A DNA stretch of 64,000 bases, taken from Actinobacteria bacterium HGW-Actinobacteria-4. Lineage in GTDB: Bacteria > Actinomycetota > Actinomycetes > Actinomycetales > Demequinaceae. Of the stretch, positions 8,752 to 17,652 are shown piece by piece. A model generated the notes under the pieces. It made no database searches and was not told the DNA's origin. It saw only the letters and a list, made by a program, of their open reading frames with translations. Every line of letters begins with the position of its first letter. The first letter of the stretch is position 1. A program made the position numbers and the translations under genes. The stretch covers positions 1-64,000 of the forward strand of contig PHEW01000008.1 of assembly GCA_002841315.1 (NCBI GenBank), read 5' to 3'.

Positions 8752-10049
8752 GACTCCTCGTTGGGCTGAGGCAGTTCGCTCATGCGCACCCTGTCGATGC
8801 GCCGGCCATCCATGCGTTCCACCCGCACCACCACGGCATCCGTCAGCACTTCATCACCCACCTGCGCCACCCGACCCAACTGCGCCATCACAAAGCCGCC
8901 CACCGTCTCATAGGCTGGCGACTCGGGGATGGTGAGCCCCGTCTGCTCCTCAACCTCGTCGGGACGCAGGACGCCGGGCATGATCCACGCTCCGCCAGCG
9001 GTGAGGTGAACGGAAGCGCGGCGGCGGTCGTGCTCGTCGGCCACCTCGCCCACCAGTTCTTCGACCACGTCTTCAAAAGTGACCATTCCTGCGGTACCGC
9101 CGTATTCGTCGACCACGATCGCGCACTGGTGGCCCAACCCGCGTAGCTCCACCAGCAGGGGGCGCATCTGCATGGTCTCCGGCACGCGCGGGGCGTCCAC
9201 CATGATGGAGCCAACGGTGGTGTGTTCGCGCTCATGGGAAGGCACGGCAATGGCTTGGCGCAAGTGGACCATCCCCCGCACGTCGTCGGCTCCGTCACCG
9301 AACACAGGGAAGCGTGAGTGGCCGGACGCCCTCGCGAGCGTCAGAATGTCAGCGACGACGTCGTCTGGGCTGAGAGTCTGCAGGCGAGTGCGGTCGGTCA
9401 TCACGTCGATCGCCGTCAGGTCATCCAACTCGATAGTGTTCTTCAACAACAGCGCCGTCGACGGCGCGAGGGTGCCCGCCTCGGCGGAGCGGCGCACCAG
9501 GGCGGAGAGCTCTTGGCGCGACCGACCGCCAGCGAGTTCCTCGCGGGGTTCGATGCCCATGAGGCGCAGGATTCGGTTGGCGGCGCCATTCAGAGGGCCG
9601 ATCAGGGGCCGCAGCGCCGTGGTGAAGGCCATGCTCCATGGGGCCACAAGCCGCGCGGTCTTCATAGGGTTCGCCAGCGCGGCGTTCTTTGGCACCAGTT
9701 CGCCGATGATCATCGAGAAGGTGTTCACCACGATGAGAGAGAGCGCGGCTGCGACACCAGCGACGGCGGCACGAGCCAACGGCGTGGACTCGAGGGGCAA
9801 GCGCAACAGTTCAGCGATGGCGGGCTGAGCGGTGTATCCCAACAGGATGGTGGTGAGAGTGATGCCTACCTGCGCACCCGAGAGCTGGGTGGACAGCGAC
9901 CGCAGTGCCTTGCGCACACGCGAACCCTTGCCGTTCTCGTCCTCAACATGGGCGGGATCGAGCGCCACCAAGGAGAACTCGGCTGCCACGAAGATGGCCG
10001 TCCCAAACGTCAGCACGACGCCCAGGACGATGAGTAACCATTCGGTCAT
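8748..10049 (-). CDS. CNNM/CorC-type transporter (hemolysin family), long paralogue
   Basis: A 433-residue membrane protein: DUF21/CNNM transmembrane domain (residues 1-190), two CBS domains (about 205-330, with SRFPVFGDGADDVRGMVHL and GGTAGMVTFEDVVEELVGE) and a C-terminal CorC_HlyC domain (about 345-425). It is the first gene of a two-gene minus-strand operon with the shorter paralogue. Divalent cation efflux is the known role of related proteins. The gene pair is a common actinobacterial arrangement. Confidence 0.9.
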   Translation of the reverse strand: MTEWLLIVLGVVLTFGTAIFVAAEFSLVALDPAHVEDENGKGSRVRKALRSLSTQLSGAQVGITLTTILLGYTAQPAIAELLRLPLESTPLARAAVAGVAAALSLIVVNTFSMIIGELVPKNAALANPMKTARLVAPWSMAFTTALRPLIGPLNGAANRILRLMGIEPREELAGGRSRQELSALVRRSAEAGTLAPSTALLLKNTIELDDLTAIDVMTDRTRLQTLSPDDVVADILTLARASGHSRFPVFGDGADDVRGMVHLRQAIAVPSHEREHTTVGSIMVDAPRVPETMQMRPLLVELRGLGHQCAIVVDEYGGTAGMVTFEDVVEELVGEVADEHDRRRASVHLTAGGAWIMPGVLRPDEVEEQTGLTIPESPAYETVGGFVMAQLGRVAQVGDEVLTDAVVVRVERMDGRRIDRVRMSELPQPNEES

Positions 10050-10230
10050 TAAGCAGTTCGCCTCTCACCGTGCATCGTGAGCCAATCATAGCGGTGACCG
10101 GTGTTGCAGCGAAGGGGTCGGTCGTGGCGCCCCTTCAGCTGCCCTACCTGTGGCCCGCGCGTCAGCAATCGCGGTGATCTTGGGTAACGATTTGCCCAAA
10201 TCGGGGCACGGCGTCGCCCCGCGCATCGTT

Positions 10231-10236
10231 TAGGCT
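10231..10236 (+). promoter_or_regulatory. Candidate -10 box upstream of kgd
   Basis: TAGGCT at 10231-10236 is followed 5 nt later by ATG GAC TAA, a three-codon dead end, so the likely transcript starts near 10242 and gives a leader of about 43 nt before the GTG of kgd. A GGGGC..GCCCC inverted repeat lies just upstream at 10203-10220. No convincing -35 hexamer is visible. The rest of the 10050-10284 gap holds no gene. Confidence 0.35.
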
Positions 10237-10284
10237 AGAAGATGGACTAAACAACGTCGTACCGACGCATTTCGCGCCAAGAAA

Positions 10285-13200
10285 GTGAGCGGCCCCGCAG
10301 TGTCCCCCGAGACCAGCGCGCCAGGCACCGACCGAACCTCTGTGCAACGCGCCGCGGATGCACCTTCGGTCGCTTCCCTCGTGTTAGGCGGTCGCTCTCC
10401 AGCGGCCCACGCAGCTCCGGCGACTCCCCTTCTGGGCGACGCTCCAGAGCCGGAAGTGGAAGCGCCTGCGTCCCACAACACAGCGGCCGAAACACCTATC
10501 GAACAGTCCGCCACCGCGGAGATCCCCACCGTGACGGAGCCTTCGGCCGCCGCCGCTGCGCCCGCACCTACTCCGGCCGCTGACCACGACCAGGCCGCGA
10601 CGCAACCGATCGCCACCGCGCAAGAGCCCACTGCGGCCTACCTGCAGCGCCCGGACCACCAACAGCGCACGTTGCGCGAGGTCCAACACGGGGTTGCGCG
10701 CCTGCGTGGTCCCGCCGCGCGCGTGGTTGCGAACATGGAGTCCAGCCTCGAGGTGCCCACCGCCACGTCGGTGCGCACCATCCCCGCCAAATTGCTCATG
10801 GACAACCGGGTGGTGATGAACAACCACTTGAGCCGCACGCGCGGAGGCAAGGTGAGCTTCACCCACCTCATTGGCTTCGCGATTGTCGAGGCGCTCGGTG
10901 AGCTACCCGCGATGAACGTGGCGTACACGCTTGAGGACGGCAAGCCCGCTATGGCCATCCCGGAGTCCGTGAACTTTGGGCTCGCGATCGACATGACCAA
11001 AGACGACGGTTCGCGTCAATTGTTGGTACCCAACATCAAGAACGCGGACCAGATGGACTTCGCCCAGTTCTGGGCTGCGTATGACGACGTGGTGAAGAAG
11101 GCACGCGGTGCCACGCTGCAGGCCACCGACTTCCAGAACACCACTATCACGCTGACCAACCCCGGCACCATCGGCACCGTTCACTCGGTGCCGCGGCTCA
11201 TGCAGGGCCAAGGTGCGATTGTTGGCGTGGGTGCCATGGACTTCCCTGCCGAGTACCAGGGTGCCTCGGAAGAGTCCGTGTCGCGCTTGGGCATTTCCAA
11301 GGTGCTCACGCTGACCTCGACCTACGACCACCGGGTGATCCAGGGCGCGCAGTCTGGGGAGTTCTTGGCGCTGGTGCACAAGAAACTGCTGGGGCTAGAC
11401 GGATTCTACGACCGCGTGTTCATTGCGCTGCGGGTGCCCTATGAGCCCGTGCGATGGGTCCAGGATTCCGCCACCAACGAGGCCGCGGAGCTCGCCAAGC
11501 CTGCACGTATTGCCGAGCTCATTCACGCCTACCGTTCGCGCGGCCACCTCATGGCCGACGTTGACCCGCTCAGCAACCGGCTGCGCAAGCACCCCGACCT
11601 CGACGTCCAGACCCACGGCCTCACCCTGTGGGACCTGGACCGTCGCTACGCCACGGGCGGCTTTGGCGGCAACGACGTCTGGAAGATGCGCGAAGTGCTG
11701 GGCCGTTTGCGCGACGCCTACTGCCGCACCGTGGGCGTCGAGTACATGCACATTGCGGACCGCACTCAGCGTGCGTGGCTCCAGGAACGGCTCGAGAAGG
11801 GCTACACCAAGCCCAGCCGCGAGGAGCACCTGCGCATTCTGAATCGCCTCAACGCAGCCGAGGCGTTTGAAGCGTTCCTGCAGACCAAGTACGTGGGCCA
11901 GAAGCGGTTCTCCCTTGAAGGTGGCGAGTCGCTCATTCCGTTGCTCGACGCCGTGATGTCTGCGGCTGCCGTGTCCGGCATCCACGAGGTGTGCATCGGC
12001 ATGGCCCACCGCGGTCGGCTCAATGTGCTGGCGAACCTAGCTGGCAAGAAGTATGCGCAGATCTTCTCCGAGTTTGAGGGCACTGCAGTGCCGGGTTCTG
12101 TGCAAGGTTCGGGCGACGTCAAGTACCACCTGGGAACCGAGGGCGTGTTCACGGCGCAGACCGGTGAGACCACGGCCGTGTACCTCGCGGCGAACCCCTC
12201 ACACCTCGAGGCGGTGAACCCCGTGCTCGAGGGCATCGTCAAGGCCAAGCTCGACCAACTTGGGGCAGACCCAGCCACAGACGGTTACCCGATCCTGCCC
12301 ATCCTGGTGCACGGCGATGCCGCCTTCGCCGGTCAGGGCGTGGTGACGGAGACGCTCCAATTAGCGGGTCTCAAGGGATACAAGACCGGCGGCACGGTTC
12401 ACGTCATCATTAACAACCAGGTGGGGTTCACCACCGGTCCGCAGAGTTCGCGCTCCACCCGGTACTGCACCGACATCGCCAAGGGCTTCCAGATCCCGAT
12501 CTTCCACGTCAACGGCGATGACCCCGAGGCCTGCGTACGCGCCGCTCGGCTGGCGTTCGAGTACCGGGAGGCGTTTGGTTCCGACGTCATTGTCGACATG
12601 ATCTGCTACCGCCGCCGCGGCCACAACGAGGGCGATGACCCCTCGATGACGCAGCCGCGCATGTACGACCTCATCGAGTCCAAGCGCTCGGTACGTCACC
12701 TCTACACCGAGTCTTTGATCCGTCGCGGCGACATCACCACCGAAGAAGCCGAGTCCGTCTCTCAGGACTACTTGTCGCAGTTGGAGCGGGTGTTCCTCGA
12801 GACCCGCGAGGGCTTCACACCGGAGGCAGAGACCGAGACGATCTCCGGCCTCGAGCTGCCGTCGTCCCAAACGTCCGACGCCGGCATGATGGTGGGCTGG
12901 AAGACCGCAGTCACCCCCGCGCAGTTGGAGCGGATTGGGCGCGCCCACGTGCGCCCGCCCGAGGGTTTCTCCGTGCACCCCAAGCTCGAGAAGTTGCTCG
13001 AGAAGCGCGAGCAGATGAGCACCCAGGGCGGGATCGACTGGGGCTACGGCGAGATCCTGGCGTTCGGCACGTTGCTGCAGGAGGGCGTGCCCGTGCGAAT
13101 GGCGGGGCAAGACAGCCGACGCGGCACCTTTGTGCAGCGCCACGCCGTGTTCCACGACCGTAAGAACGGCTCCGAGTGGACCCCACTGTTGTACCTGTCG

Positions 13201-14046
13201 AGCAGCCAGGCGCGCCTACACATCACCGACTCGTCCTTGAGCGAGTTCGCAGCGCTGGGGTTCGAGTATGGCTATTCGGTGGAGCGGCCGGATGCCCTCA
13301 CGCTGTGGGAGGCGCAATTTGGCGACTTCGTCAACGGCGCACAGACCATCATCGATGAGTTCATCTCGAGTGCCGAACAGAAGTGGGGGCAGTCATCGTC
13401 GGTAGTGCTGCTGCTTCCGCACGGGTTTGAAGGCCAGGGCCCGGATCATTCCTCGGCGCGCGTGGAGCGGTTCTTGCAGATGTGCGCGGAAGACAACATG
13501 ATCGCCGCGATGCCCACCACACCCGCGTCCTACTTCCATTTGCTGCGCCGCCAGGCCTACGACCGCCCGCGCCGCCCACTCATTGTCTTCACACCCAAGT
13601 CCATGCTGCGGTTGCGGGCCGCGCAGTCGGCAGTCGAGGACTTCACCTCAGGCACGTTCCAAGAAGTGATCCCCGATCCTATCGACCCTGCTGGCGTGGA
13701 CCGCGTGCTGATGTGCGGCGGCAAGGTCTACTACGACCTCATCGCGGAGCGAGAGAAGGCCGAAGATACGGCAACTGCGATCGTGCGCTTCGAGCAGCTG
13801 TACCCGCTTGTTCCTGAGGCGATCACGGCGGCATTGGCGCCCTACGGCGATGCGGAGTACGTGTGGGTCCAGGAGGAGCCTCACAATCAGGGCGCGTGGA
13901 GTCACATGTCGCTCAACCTGCCCCAGATCGTGGGCCGGACCATTGGAGAAGTCTCGCGCCCGGCATCGGCGTCTCCCGCTTCCGGACTCAGTTCGCGCCA
14001 CGCCGCCGAGCAAGCGGACCTGGTCAAGCGGGCCTTTGAACGATGA
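10285..14046 (+). CDS. kgd: Multifunctional 2-oxoglutarate decarboxylase/dehydrogenase E1-E2 (Kgd)
   Basis: A 1253-residue TCA-cycle enzyme fusing a dihydrolipoyl succinyltransferase-like domain (about residues 140-370, with TYDHRVIQG) to the thiamine-diphosphate E1 domain (about 385-1253, with HRGRLNVLANL, HGDAAFAGQGVV, NNQVGFTTG, QEEPHNQGAW). It converts 2-oxoglutarate to succinyl-CoA with shared E2/E3 subunits, or to succinic semialdehyde. The usual N-terminal segment of homologues (FGxNEWLVDExY, about 40 residues) is not seen; the first 130 residues are Ala/Pro/Thr-rich linker. Upstream DNA in all plus frames does not supply it. The start is GTG with a weak ribosome site. Confidence 0.95.
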   Translation: MSGPAVSPETSAPGTDRTSVQRAADAPSVASLVLGGRSPAAHAAPATPLLGDAPEPEVEAPASHNTAAETPIEQSATAEIPTVTEPSAAAAAPAPTPAADHDQAATQPIATAQEPTAAYLQRPDHQQRTLREVQHGVARLRGPAARVVANMESSLEVPTATSVRTIPAKLLMDNRVVMNNHLSRTRGGKVSFTHLIGFAIVEALGELPAMNVAYTLEDGKPAMAIPESVNFGLAIDMTKDDGSRQLLVPNIKNADQMDFAQFWAAYDDVVKKARGATLQATDFQNTTITLTNPGTIGTVHSVPRLMQGQGAIVGVGAMDFPAEYQGASEESVSRLGISKVLTLTSTYDHRVIQGAQSGEFLALVHKKLLGLDGFYDRVFIALRVPYEPVRWVQDSATNEAAELAKPARIAELIHAYRSRGHLMADVDPLSNRLRKHPDLDVQTHGLTLWDLDRRYATGGFGGNDVWKMREVLGRLRDAYCRTVGVEYMHIADRTQRAWLQERLEKGYTKPSREEHLRILNRLNAAEAFEAFLQTKYVGQKRFSLEGGESLIPLLDAVMSAAAVSGIHEVCIGMAHRGRLNVLANLAGKKYAQIFSEFEGTAVPGSVQGSGDVKYHLGTEGVFTAQTGETTAVYLAANPSHLEAVNPVLEGIVKAKLDQLGADPATDGYPILPILVHGDAAFAGQGVVTETLQLAGLKGYKTGGTVHVIINNQVGFTTGPQSSRSTRYCTDIAKGFQIPIFHVNGDDPEACVRAARLAFEYREAFGSDVIVDMICYRRRGHNEGDDPSMTQPRMYDLIESKRSVRHLYTESLIRRGDITTEEAESVSQDYLSQLERVFLETREGFTPEAETETISGLELPSSQTSDAGMMVGWKTAVTPAQLERIGRAHVRPPEGFSVHPKLEKLLEKREQMSTQGGIDWGYGEILAFGTLLQEGVPVRMAGQDSRRGTFVQRHAVFHDRKNGSEWTPLLYLSSSQARLHITDSSLSEFAALGFEYGYSVERPDALTLWEAQFGDFVNGAQTIIDEFISSAEQKWGQSSSVVLLLPHGFEGQGPDHSSARVERFLQMCAEDNMIAAMPTTPASYFHLLRRQAYDRPRRPLIVFTPKSMLRLRAAQSAVEDFTSGTFQEVIPDPIDPAGVDRVLMCGGKVYYDLIAEREKAEDTATAIVRFEQLYPLVPEAITAALAPYGDAEYVWVQEEPHNQGAWSHMSLNLPQIVGRTIGEVSRPASASPASGLSSRHAAEQADLVKRAFER

Positions 14047-14645
14047 GGAATGTCTTCTTTGTGGGCGACGAGTTGGTCGCTGGCCACGGCGACCCCAAGG
14101 CTCTCGGGTGGGCGGGCCGCGTTGCCGCGCGCACACTGGCTCACGACCCTGACCTGGCGTTCCACACCCTCGCCGTGCCCGGGGAGTCCACCGGCGAAAT
14201 GACCACCCGGTGGGACGGCGAGGCGCTGCGCCGCGTTGGCCCACTGGGTGTGGGTGGCACCACCAACTTTGTGCTCTTCGCTATTGGCCGTCACGACGTC
14301 TATCGCGAGATCTCCCCCACCCTCACCCGACTGAACTTGGCGAACGCACTGGACCGGGCATCGGCCCTAGGAATGGCGCCGATGCTCGCAGGCCCACCTC
14401 CCGGCGCGGAAAGACACAATGGGCCCATCTCCGAGCTAGCGGCGCTGTGTCAGGAGGCAGCCGCGCGACGGAGCGTGCCGTACGTGGACATGTTTGGGCC
14501 GCTCGCTCGGCACGAGCAGTGGGCTACGGACATGGAATCGCGCGCGGACTCCTTGCCTTTGCAGGCGGGGCACGGGCTCATGGCGTGGCTCGTGTTGCAC
14601 TCGCAGTGGTACTCGTGGTTGGGGCTTGAGGGCGCTGGGGACTGA
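14043..14645 (+). CDS. SGNH/GDSL-type hydrolase
   Basis: A 200-residue protein overlapping the kgd stop by 4 bp (ATGA). The fold is GDSL-like: block I reads VGDELVAGHGD at residues 7-17, LAVPGESTGEM fits block II, and IGRHDV near 81-86 fits block III (GxND). The position normally held by the nucleophile serine (GDS) is glutamate (GDE), so it may be catalytically altered. There is no signal peptide. A degraded second copy of the C-terminal part lies at 26149-26349. Confidence 0.75.
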   Translation: MRNVFFVGDELVAGHGDPKALGWAGRVAARTLAHDPDLAFHTLAVPGESTGEMTTRWDGEALRRVGPLGVGGTTNFVLFAIGRHDVYREISPTLTRLNLANALDRASALGMAPMLAGPPPGAERHNGPISELAALCQEAAARRSVPYVDMFGPLARHEQWATDMESRADSLPLQAGHGLMAWLVLHSQWYSWLGLEGAGD

Positions 14646-14724
14646 GCCGTTTCGCGTCGTGCCCCAACCGAAGTGCCTGGTCGCTCGTTCTACGCACAAG
14701 GATCGCCATTGAGGGGGCAAGACG

Positions 14725-15270
14725 TTGGCAGACTGGGAAAGCGTGCTCGAGGATCTCATGGGGTCGAGGCATCGCGACCTGCTCGCGTACGCCCACATGC
14801 TCACGGGAAGCCGAGCCGATGCCGAGGATCTTGTTCAGGACGCCCTTATCGCGACCTTTGGGCGTACACGTTCGTTTCCGAACGCGGTGGCGGCGGAGAC
14901 CTACGTGCGCAAAGCCATCGCCTCCAAGTTCATTGATGGCCAGCGACGCAGGGCCGTTGATTGGAGAGCACGGCGGACCATCGGCGGTCAGGACATCGAC
15001 CCTGCCGCCGGGCCGGCCACCTTGGTGGAGCATGCCACCGACGTGAAACTGGCGCTCGCGGAGTTGGCGCCGCGCGAGCGAGCTTGCGTGGTGTTGAGGT
15101 ATCTAGAACACCAATCGGTTGCAGAAACTGCGGCGACTCTGGGCCTGTCGGAGGGATCGGTCAAACGCTATGTCTCCGATGGCATCGGCAAGATGAACGC
15201 GTTCCTTGGAACAGAACAGGACCCGGATGCCGCGGAATGGGCTCCAGTAGAAGGGCGGGCCAGAGCGTGA
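14725..15270 (+). CDS. ECF RNA polymerase sigma factor (SigE-like)
   Basis: A 181-residue extracytoplasmic-function sigma factor. Region 2 spans about residues 10-75 (DLLAYAHMLTGSRADAEDLV), and region 4 about 105-160, with the helix-turn-helix SVAETAATLGLSEGSVKRY. The start is a TTG at 14725 with GAGGGGG seven bases upstream. The downstream gene starts inside its stop codon (GTGA), so the downstream membrane protein is the likely signalling partner or anti-sigma factor. It probably directs a small stress regulon, but the signal is unknown. Confidence 0.88.
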   Translation: MADWESVLEDLMGSRHRDLLAYAHMLTGSRADAEDLVQDALIATFGRTRSFPNAVAAETYVRKAIASKFIDGQRRRAVDWRARRTIGGQDIDPAAGPATLVEHATDVKLALAELAPRERACVVLRYLEHQSVAETAATLGLSEGSVKRYVSDGIGKMNAFLGTEQDPDAAEWAPVEGRARA

Positions 15271-16505
15271 CCGACCTCATTGATTTGCTTGAACAGGACC
15301 GCGCTCAAAGCGCCGCGCAGTGGAATGACGTCGACTCGGACGTGGTGCTGACTCACGTACGGCGGCAAGCGAAGCGCAGGCGCGTCATTCGGTCCGTGGC
15401 CGCATCCGCGGCCGTGGTCGTGGCGATCGCCGGCATCGGTGCCGGGGCATGGGCGATCGCGGACCAGTCAAACGCGCCCCTCGCTGTCACAGCCACCCCT
15501 TCTGCATCGCCAAGTCCAGCACCGAGCGCGGAACCTAGTCCTGAGCCGTCGCCGTCGGTTGAGCCGTCGCCGAGCGCACCGACGCCGGTGGCAGCTCCGA
15601 AGCGCGGCGACGGATTTCCTGCGGCGTTTGAAGTCAATGACTACGTCTGGGGTCAAGTGGGGCCGGGGTGGGACGTGGCGTCGGCATCGCATCGAGAAGA
15701 TCCCTATGCGGATCCCAAACCTCCGCTACCCAACGCCGTGCTCTACCTGGTCAGTCCTGATGCGGTCCATTACGAAGTCCAAGTGCTGCCCCTGGAATTC
15801 TCTGCTGGCTTCCGGGTGGTCTCATGGCACGAACAGTCGCGCACGGTAGGAGCCGTGTGGGAAGGCGCTGAGGACGCGGCTGCGGTGATTGACCTCCGCA
15901 CCGGATTCATCGATCGCATCGAGTTCGCATGGCAGGGCGAGAAGTCAATCAATGCCAGCTTTGTCACGGCAAACGCACGCGGTGATGAGTTGTGGCACGC
16001 GTCCTTCAACAGAGGCACGCGCTACTACCGTTTCAGCGAAACGGATGGGTGGACGGTGGCGGCACCGTCGGAGCTCGAAGGCATAGAGTCATTTCTGAAC
16101 GACGGCGAAACCGGGTGGAGTACCGAGTGGTATAACCCTGGAGGTCCGATCGGTCCCTTCGCCGATGGCAACGCCTACGTCTTCGAGTACCGCACTCAGG
16201 CAAGGGAGCAAGAGGACAGGCGCCTCCACCAAGTGGGAATCTACCGACTCGACACCGACACGATCGTGACGCAGACAGTTGACATGCCGCAATGCGAGCT
16301 AGTCGCTTGGGATGCGCTCGGGGAGCTTACGTACTGGTGCGGCGGCGAGCAGGACACATACCGTACCGTCTCTGTTCCCGGCGTACGCGAGCCGCTCGGG
16401 CCGCGAATGCCGCGCTACGCGCATAAGGAAGAAGGCGTGACCTCGCGGGTTGGCTACGGGGAGCCGTCGCCACCGGGGGTCGGATACTACACATGTGGTT
16501 GTTAG
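15267..16505 (+). CDS. Single-pass membrane protein coupled to the ECF sigma factor
   Basis: A 412-residue protein starting at the GTG at 15267, which overlaps the sigma factor TGA. Longer in-frame extensions upstream read through the sigma gene and are not real. Residues 1-37 are cytoplasmic, one transmembrane helix spans about 38-62, a Pro/Ser-rich linker lies at about 70-108, and about 300 residues follow outside the cell. The outer part is rich in W and Y and has no motif I recognise. By position it could be an anti-sigma factor, but no zinc-binding HxxxCxxC motif is present in the short inner segment. It ends in a CGC tail. Confidence 0.65.
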   Translation: MTDLIDLLEQDRAQSAAQWNDVDSDVVLTHVRRQAKRRRVIRSVAASAAVVVAIAGIGAGAWAIADQSNAPLAVTATPSASPSPAPSAEPSPEPSPSVEPSPSAPTPVAAPKRGDGFPAAFEVNDYVWGQVGPGWDVASASHREDPYADPKPPLPNAVLYLVSPDAVHYEVQVLPLEFSAGFRVVSWHEQSRTVGAVWEGAEDAAAVIDLRTGFIDRIEFAWQGEKSINASFVTANARGDELWHASFNRGTRYYRFSETDGWTVAAPSELEGIESFLNDGETGWSTEWYNPGGPIGPFADGNAYVFEYRTQAREQEDRRLHQVGIYRLDTDTIVTQTVDMPQCELVAWDALGELTYWCGGEQDTYRTVSVPGVREPLGPRMPRYAHKEEGVTSRVGYGEPSPPGVGYYTCGC

Positions 16506-16554
16506 GCCCCACTTGAGCGAGGCGGCAGGCCCTCTTAGGCCTACGTCACGCGTC

Positions 16555-17652
16555 CTAGTCGAGAGGCGTGTCGACTCGCCGTCCTGTCTCGAAGCTGCTC
16601 ACCGCGGCGAGAGCGAGTTGTAGTGCTCGTCGACCGGCCCTGGCGTGCACCGGTGGTTCATCTCCTGCCCGCAGCGCTCGGAGCACGTCATCAAGGTGGC
16701 GGTCGAACATCCTGTGGAACTGACGGTCGTTGTCGTTGAAGTATCCGGGCTGCCACACTTCCCTGGTCTCCTCGCCGACTCTCGATAGTTCAAACTGCCC
16801 GACGGTATCGGTCACGACAGCGCGCCCGGCAGTCCCGTTGAGTTCGAGGTGGTGTGTCGCAGGATAGGCGTATGAGGAGTCATAGGACCCTACGAGGCTT
16901 CCCACTGCCCCGCTGGCGAACCGCAACGCCACTGTCATCGTTGAGAAACCCTTGCCAGTGATGTCCGTCATTTGGGCGGCCACGCTTTCGATAGGCCCAG
17001 CAAGGTACTCGAGCATGTCGAAGCCATGACACTGCGTCTCGATGAGGTTGGCGTGCGGGTGTGCGCTGGTACCAGCCTCGCCTCCGAAGCGCCAGGTCGC
17101 GAACACCAGGTCGCCGAGCTTGCCATCGATCATTGCCTGGTGCGCCAGTTGCACCGGATGCGCGTAGCGGTGATTGAAGTTGATGGCGAAGAAGAGATCG
17201 CGCTGCGCTGCCTCGGCGAGCAACTGATCGGCCTCGGCAAGGTCAAAGACCAGCGGCTTCTCCACCAGCAAGGGAACGCCAGCCCTGATGAGCGCCAGAG
17301 TGGTATCGAAGTGCGCCTCGTTCGGCAGGGTCACTGACACCAGGTCGGGCTGTTCGGCCTCAAGCATCGCCGACACGTCGGTGTACCAGGGCACGGAGTA
17401 CTCGCGACCGCGAGCCTCCGCAGTAGCCGAAGAACGGCCGACCACGGCGCAGAGCTCGCTATCCGAACGAACGGAGAAGGCACGAAGGTGCTCGCGACCC
17501 CACCACGCGCCGGTCCCCACCACCGCGACCCGCGCGGGACTAGAGTCCGGACCCGGCTGCCCGGTGTAGGGGGCCGAGAGTCGCGTCGGTACACCCGGAC
17601 CGATCAGGGCGTTCTCACCCCGGGGAAGAGGCTTCGGCACGGTCGCGGTCAC
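16555..17652 (-). CDS. Gfo/Idh/MocA family oxidoreductase (transporter operon)
   Basis: A 365-residue NAD(P)-dependent sugar or polyol dehydrogenase. The chosen start is the GTG at 17652, with AAGGAG six bases before it and GTGA overlap with the permease stop; the open frame extends further only through the permease gene. An extra N-terminal tail of about 40 residues precedes the Rossmann motif AVVGTGAWWG. The family EKPLVFD motif (catalytic lysine) and NFNHRYAHP are present. It is the last gene of the sugar ABC operon, so it probably oxidises the imported sugar. It is clearly paralogous to the gene at 38667-39650. Confidence 0.88.
   Translation of the reverse strand: MTATVPKPLPRGENALIGPGVPTRLSAPYTGQPGPDSSPARVAVVGTGAWWGREHLRAFSVRSDSELCAVVGRSSATAEARGREYSVPWYTDVSAMLEAEQPDLVSVTLPNEAHFDTTLALIRAGVPLLVEKPLVFDLAEADQLLAEAAQRDLFFAINFNHRYAHPVQLAHQAMIDGKLGDLVFATWRFGGEAGTSAHPHANLIETQCHGFDMLEYLAGPIESVAAQMTDITGKGFSTMTVALRFASGAVGSLVGSYDSSYAYPATHHLELNGTAGRAVVTDTVGQFELSRVGEETREVWQPGYFNDNDRQFHRMFDRHLDDVLRALRAGDEPPVHARAGRRALQLALAAVSSFETGRRVDTPLD

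Noticed and set aside
12361-13155. 264-codon minus-strand frame within kgd
   Set aside because: Complement of the strongly conserved E1 domain; no ribosome site or motif.
14961-15266. N-terminal extension of the membrane protein downstream of the ECF sigma factor
   Set aside because: The extension reads the sigma gene in another frame; the GTG at 15267 overlapping the sigma stop is the natural start.
16502-16543. Terminator between the convergent genes at 16505 and 16555
   Set aside because: Only 5-6 bp arms (TAGGCC/GGCCTA) with a long loop; too weak to call.
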